From positions 930,001 to 994,000 of the forward strand of contig JAZKJV010010132.1 in the NCBI GenBank assembly GCA_037367405.1: a DNA stretch of 64,000 bases, written 5' to 3'. Shown here piece by piece: positions 58,615-64,000 of the stretch. The translations under genes and the position numbers were made by a program. Each line of letters starts with the position of its first letter. The first letter of the stretch is position 1. The notes under the pieces were generated by a model. That model had not been told where the DNA came from and did not search any database. It worked only from the letters and a program-made list of their open reading frames with translations. Source of the DNA: Ottelia alismoides. Lineage: Eukaryota; Streptophyta; Magnoliopsida; Alismatales; Hydrocharitaceae.

Positions 58615-59847
58615 TCCATTGATTGGCAAGTTGAATTTGATTATGTAAGTGGGAAATCTTCCTGCTTATAGTTGAGATCTTCCCTGGTAGCAATTGTCTT
58701 ATATTTATATTAAGTTTGGCATTGCAACTACGTGTGTTACCTTTATGTTTGAGGTCTTACTTGATAGGATAGCATGAGTTTTAAGCAATGGGAGTGATGC
58801 CTTTCTATTAGATTGAATGAGTAAAATATCAGTTTCTATTAATCTAATGATCTGTTTAGATTGAATGGATGCATTTGTTTTGAGGACTACCCTTCCAAAA
58901 AAAGATTTACTCAGTAGGTTATCAACCCGTGGGGTTTCTAAGTCAATCAAATACCTTCGAATGGACTATGATTCAAATTCAATTCATTTCAAAAATTTAA
59001 AATTCAAATTCGAAACATTTTTGCTAATTGAAACTATGATTCAATTCATTTTGAATTTCGAATATTCAGTTTCGTTCATTTTATTTTGAATTTAAATGTT
59101 AGTTGTTGTTTTAAAGTTGATATAAATAAATTTATACGAAAAATATTATAATTTAAAAAAATATATAACTGAGAAAAGTAGAAAAGATATAATATATAAT
59201 GATAAAATACCTAATTTTTACGGTTATTGTATGTCTTTACAATCTAAATATACTCATTTTTATTGTTTGTTTTACAATCTAAATATACTCATTTTTTCTG
59301 TGATGAAATGATTTATTAATACAATATAACTATATGATGCCAATTGATGAGTATTATGGATAAAAAAGTTGAAACCATTATGATTCTTATTGCTGTAAGA
59401 TTTATCAATGGGCCAACATCAATCATCATATATATTTTACATTCTATGCTATCTAAATTATAATGGCAAATAAAAGTGATCCATTAAGATAAGATGTCAT
59501 TATCATATCTTTTATACTATGGTTATAAATGTAAATAGATATGAAAGTTTACATATTCTTTGATGGGCAGAATTGTAAATTTTCAATTCAGTTATCAAAT
59601 GTGTTTTGGTCCCCAAAGTACAAAGGGTGACAGTTTCCCTCCTTTCTCTATATCCCCATCCGTGGAGAGAGTGTGCTATGGTTGATTTTTCGCATTCCAA
59701 AAATAGAACGAGAGGGATCATGTTGAAACCTCAGAAGATCCTTCTCCTGCAACTTTTACATATGGATTCATGTATTATTTTCTAATTTAAAATCGATGAT
59801 CTTGATAAAATCATATGAGATAAAGTTTTGATATTTTATTTTCTAAC
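58615..59847 (+). other. AT-rich DNA, probably including a decayed copia 5' LTR
   Basis: The primer site at 59848 implies that a plus-strand LTR ends just before it, but its start and any partner copy were not found. Around 58970-59090 AATTCAATTCATTT-type repeats occur. No gene. Confidence 0.4.
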
Positions 59848-59860
59848 TGGTATCAGAGCC
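59848..59860 (+). promoter_or_regulatory. Initiator tRNA-Met primer site of a plus-strand copia
   Basis: TGGTATCAGAGCC, about 1 kb upstream of a decayed copia gag in the same orientation. Confidence 0.7.
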
Positions 59861-60839
59861 AAGTTTTGTCAAATCATTAATTTATTTGAAATCTAGTTTT
59901 GATTTATGTTGTGTTTTTCCATGGTCGTTATAATCACTTCATTAATATACGACATTCATACTTGTTTGAATGTATTTATTTTTTTAATCTTAAATTGGAA
60001 ATTCTTGAGTGTTTTGTGATATTTCTTCCCGTATTATGCATTGAATGCTTTTGTGTTCAACTTCTCTTTCAGAATAGACAAAAGGTGGTAAAGAAAATTT
60101 TCTCTCCTGTTGGTTACGATTATAGGAGCAAAGTTTAGTTTAGTTTTCTCTCTCTCTCTCTCTTTCAAAGACTTGGTTGTTTGGAGAGAGAGATAAATAG
60201 AATGAGTTTGGAAAAAATTTTGCCTTTTTTGGAGGCTGGAGGTAAGGTTGTATTTTTTTGTTAAAAAAGGTTCTCATTAAATTGTTGCATCATGGTTAGG
60301 TGATGTGAGTTTTTTTATCTGTCTATTGCTTCCTCTCTATGTATATTATATATATTGTCGATGCCTTAGTTGTATAAATTCAAATAAAGTTTGGCAATTT
60401 CTTGATTTATAATTTGTCGATACATGTAAAAAAATTACCAAAGTAGTCACTATTACGTGTACTAACATATTAAGTTTATTGAAATATTTGCACTTTAAAA
60501 TTCATGTAATTAGAAATTGATCCAAAGGAAAATATCTAGTTGACCGGATTTTATTGTGCTCTTAACATTGGATGTTGAGATTTATAAGAATTAACATGAG
60601 ATTTATGGATCAATCTAAAGATCAATTCATTTAATTACAGTGATTAAATGTTAATATTCGATTTTTGCTAAAGATACCACTAACAATTTTGATATTTAGT
60701 CCAAAGACTTTTTGTCAATTTTGTACAAGGTATTTAACATTTAGACTTTCCATAATTTGAATTTATTTGTTTTTGAAATATACAAATAGTTATTATTTGT
60801 GAGTTTTTTATTATTTTTTATATAGCTAACTCCTCCACT

Positions 60840-62074
60840 TCAACAATTTCTATCAACATTAATTCTAATACTGAGTTGAATGGTTCAAATTTTAAGAATT
60901 GGAAAGAGAGTATTATCATTATTTTGGATTTGCATGGACTTGGATCTTGCACTTAGAGAGGAACAACCATCTTCTCTTACACCTGAAAGTTCCATTGAGG
61001 ATAAAAGGAACTTTGAGAGATGAGAATGTTCAAATTGAATGTGCTTAATGATCATGAAGTGTGCGATCCTAGAAAATTTTAGAGGTGTTATTTCTGATGA
61101 GGCTAGTGCCAAGAAGTTCCTTGAAGAAATAGAAAAGCGTTTTGCAAAGAACGAAAAGGCTGAGACAAGTATCCGACAAGTATCCTTCTTGGGAAATTTG
61201 TTTCAATAAAATATGAGGCAACAAGGAACACAAAGGAGCACATTATGGAAATGTCCTATTTTGCATAAAAAATAAAGGCACTAAAGTTAGAGTTATTTGA
61301 TGATTTACTCGTGCATTTAATTTTGATTTCTCTTCCTATGCAATTTAGTCAATTCAAGATAAGTTACAATTGCCAAAAGGAGAAATTGACTCTTAATGAA
61401 GTAATTTCTCTTTGTGTGCAAGAGGACGAGAGAATGAAGCAAGATCGAACTGAAAGTGCTCATTTGATTACTAGTCCAAAGTTCAAGAAAAGAAAATGGA
61501 TAAAGGAAGCTGCTAAGGAACCCTTACTTAAAGGAAACCAGAAGAAACCTAAAGAAAATAAACACGCATGTTTCTTAGCAAGGGTAAAGGACACATGAAC
61601 AAGGATTGTACCAAATATCATGCTTGGCATGATAAGAAATGTACATCTTTTGCTTTAGTTTGTTATGAGGTTAATTTGACTTATGTAGCAAAACACATAT
61701 GGTAGATAGATTCTGGTACTACTATTCATATAAGTGTTTCAATGCATGGCTCTTAAAATTGTTGAATGCCAAGTGATGTTGAAAGACTCATCTATGTGAG
61801 TGATGGCAAGACTGTGGAAGTTGAGGTTGTTGCAGATTTTAGATTGTCGTTAAGTACTTGTTGTTATTTGAATCTAGAACATACTTTTATTGTTCCATCC
61901 TTTAGGAGGAACTTGATTTCTGTTTACTTGTTGGACAAGTTAGGTTATGAATGTTCATTGGGAAACAAAATATTTAAGTTGTTTCTTCATTCAAGTTTGG
62001 TTGCAACTGGTTTATTATCTAGTAATGATAATCTTTATTTGATGCATACATCTACCTCGCATAATGAAACCTAG
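60840..62074 (+). pseudogene. Decayed copia gag and protease, plus strand
   Basis: LNGSNFKNWKESIIIILDLHG (60875) is a copia gag start. Further blocks are EVISLCVQEDERMKQ (about 61398), a degraded zinc knuckle near 61560-61620 (GKGHMNKDCTKYHAWH after frame change), a protease IDSGTTIHIS (about 61707) and PSFRRNLISVYLLDKLGYEC (61896). Several stops and frameshifts. Integrase and RT are absent; a different LTR-like region begins soon after 62075. The zinc knuckle and protease style differ from copia A and B, so this is another family. Confidence 0.85.
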
Positions 62075-62139
62075 CATGTCAATTCGTGTGGTACAAAGCG
62101 TGGATTAGTGATGACTGGAGAAGGTAAAGGATCTAGACA

Positions 62140-64000
62140 TCTCACAAGGCGAGACATCCAGTCGCTGAATTGACCTCTTAAAGATCCCCAGGTCGATCAA
62201 CAATTAACCCACAATAAATATATGCAATGAATATCCAAAAATGTGGAGTTAAAATTTATTATAACTCTACATGCAAATGTGTATAGGTGTAAGTACAGGT
62301 AGAGGTCGAACACTGGGAGGCGAATGGTTGTATGTGTATGGTGTCATTATTCAATCCTTTGGTCATGTCCAATTGTTTATTGTTTTTGTGGGTTTTGGGT
62401 TTTGTGTATTTTTTTATTTTTGTTTTTATAATTTTTATTTTGTTTTTAATTACATACTATAGATATGTATACATATATATATATAAAGAGATATATATAA
62501 GAAGAGAGAGAGGAGTAGTATAAGGTTATATAGATATATATGTACATACTCACTATATTAAGTTTAATATATTTTTTTAGGCTTTTTGTATTTTTCTGAT
62601 TTCTTTATAGTTTTTCTGGAATATTGTTAATTTTTATGTATTTTTAATTTCAAAAATTCCACAATATAGGACTAAATAGATAGCCGAATATAATTTGGGT
62701 TTTAAAAATATAAAATAAACTCCAAAATTACCCAACTTAATTTTAATACATTAATAATAATATATAGATAATTACAGAAGAGAAAATTATATTTTTTGGA
62801 TTTTTTAAGGTTTTTTCTATTTTTTAGGATTTTGGAGCTTCTTGAAATTTTTATATTTTTCTTTTTCTAATTTTTAGGATTTTTCATTTTCTGGACTCAA
62901 TATATATATTTATACCGTATATAATATTTTTGGAATTTTCAAAAACATTTTCTAATTTTTTTGTATTTTCTAATTTAAACAGTACAAAATTGGTTTCTTT
63001 TTATTTTTAATAATTAAGAAAATATGCCAAAAATGTGAAATAAAATCTGGGCGTGTAAGAGCATCACATAGAGCATCTATCCTAATTTTCCTGGATTTTT
63101 AGAAGCCTCATAGGTATTTTTAATAAATAGATAAAAGACACAAAAATAATTAAACCTGGCAGGGGCATTTTTGCAAATAAAATAAGTCTAAGGGGCAGCA
63201 GTGCAAAAATACCAGAAGATTATAACGTGTTCTGCAATTTTAAGGATTAAAACCGAATAAACGAACCCGCCAGGGCCCCCTTGCAAATTGACCATCACGT
63301 GGGACTACACGTGATCCGCACCCACAGGGACCAAAACGTAATTTCAGAAAATATAAGGTCCTGGTTGCAATTTTTCACAAAAATAATACACTGGGAATTT
63401 TATTTTATGGACTAAAAATAAAATGCAAACGTACAGGGGGACTTGTGTAATTTTACCACCTCACGTGGGACGACACGTGAGGTGACGTGGACTGGACCCA
63501 AGTGTAATATAGCAGAGGTACAGGGGATCACATGCAAAATTTCCACATTATTCATAACGTTACATTTAATTTACAATATTAAACATTAAATATACAAAAG
63601 GCGGGGGTACGAGTGAAAATTACCCCCAAAGTGGCGCGCTGGCGAACGGCTAGGATTACTTCACTTGACACGCATCGCACATCCAACGACTGATACCGGT
63701 TCGCCGATGAAGCGCTAGGATTAGATCTCCTGGCTGAGATCTACGGTGGCTGCTCGCTTCATCGGACGGTTGTGGTTTGACCTGGGACATGCCCTTCATC
63801 CAACGGCGGAGACGACGGCTGGAAGAACGGGGAAGAAAGCTCGCATGGGCGAGCTTCTTCCGATGATGTCTCGCGTCTCCGCCGATCTTTGCTGCTCCAA
63901 GGTGTCCTAAAAGCTTCCTGGCGGGGTCTTCTTCTTGCTGGAGGTCTTGGATCGGTCAGAGGGTCACTGGAGCGCCCTTGCGAGGTCGGAGACGACAAGG
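62140..64000 (-). repeat. LTR-like region related to the Tat-like LTRs, cut by window end
   Basis: Shares the layout of the Tat-like LTRs: an early AGGTCGAACACTGGGAGG (62302; compare AAGGTCGAACACAAAG at 5051), an AT-rich stretch, lines such as CAGGGCCCCCTTGCAAATTG (63273) and CACGTGGGAC repeats, then a GC-rich part with GCGAACGGCTAGGATTA (63643; compare GCGAATGGCTAGGATTA at 6961). Left boundary uncertain; the right end is outside. The minus orientation is inferred from the order of these blocks. Confidence 0.5.

Overview
The window is nuclear DNA of a flowering plant: one interrupted host gene in a dense, nested field of transposons. Evidence for a plant is the seven-exon S-domain receptor-like kinase, the Ty1/copia and Tat-type LTR retrotransposons with plant tRNA primer sites (initiator Met, Asp), L1-type LINE remnants, a TRIM, and hAT, Mutator-like and CACTA non-autonomous DNA elements. 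The GC-rich kinase exons beside AT-rich intergenic DNA would suit a monocot or magnoliid, but this is not diagnostic.

Layout. 1-28 kb: nested retrotransposons on the minus strand. A decayed SIRE-like copia element (about 2.3-4.9 kb, continuing at 25.85-26.24 kb) was split by a non-coding Tat-like element (4930-25844, target duplication ATAGG). That element was itself split inside its 5' LTR by copia element A (14809-25504, duplication AAAAA). A decayed LTR related to element A follows (about 26.24-27.83 kb). 28.6-37.9 kb: the receptor kinase gene on the minus strand. Its seven exons join into an uninterrupted 845-codon frame, and its introns carry a CACTA MITE, an antisense repetitive ORF fragment, a foldback repeat, a Mutator-like element with a GC-rich core and smaller MITEs. 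38-48 kb: hAT-like and Mutator-like MITEs, a 5'-truncated LINE with a 15-bp target duplication, a hAT element with an unusual organelle-like core, a long decayed LINE, a complete TRIM and a second copy of the repetitive ORF fragment. 48.1-58.6 kb: copia element B on the minus strand, with nearly identical LTRs, target duplication TTGTG and only two disabling lesions in gag-pol. 58.6-64 kb: a decayed plus-strand copia (primer site, gag, protease) and an LTR-like region related to the Tat-like LTRs, which runs off the window.

Function. The only likely functional host gene is the S-receptor-like kinase. The retrotransposons decay in nesting order: SIRE-like copia most, then the Tat-like element, copia A, and copia B least. 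The most notable non-standard signals are a hairpin in the copia 5' leader with paired compensatory changes between A and B, a second LTR-end hairpin kept in shape but not in sequence, a third LTR-like block inside the Tat-like element, and a recurring plant ORF fragment with zinc-knuckle and nuclease-like motifs. I found no CRISPR array, rRNA gene, intact tRNA gene or prokaryotic-type operon.
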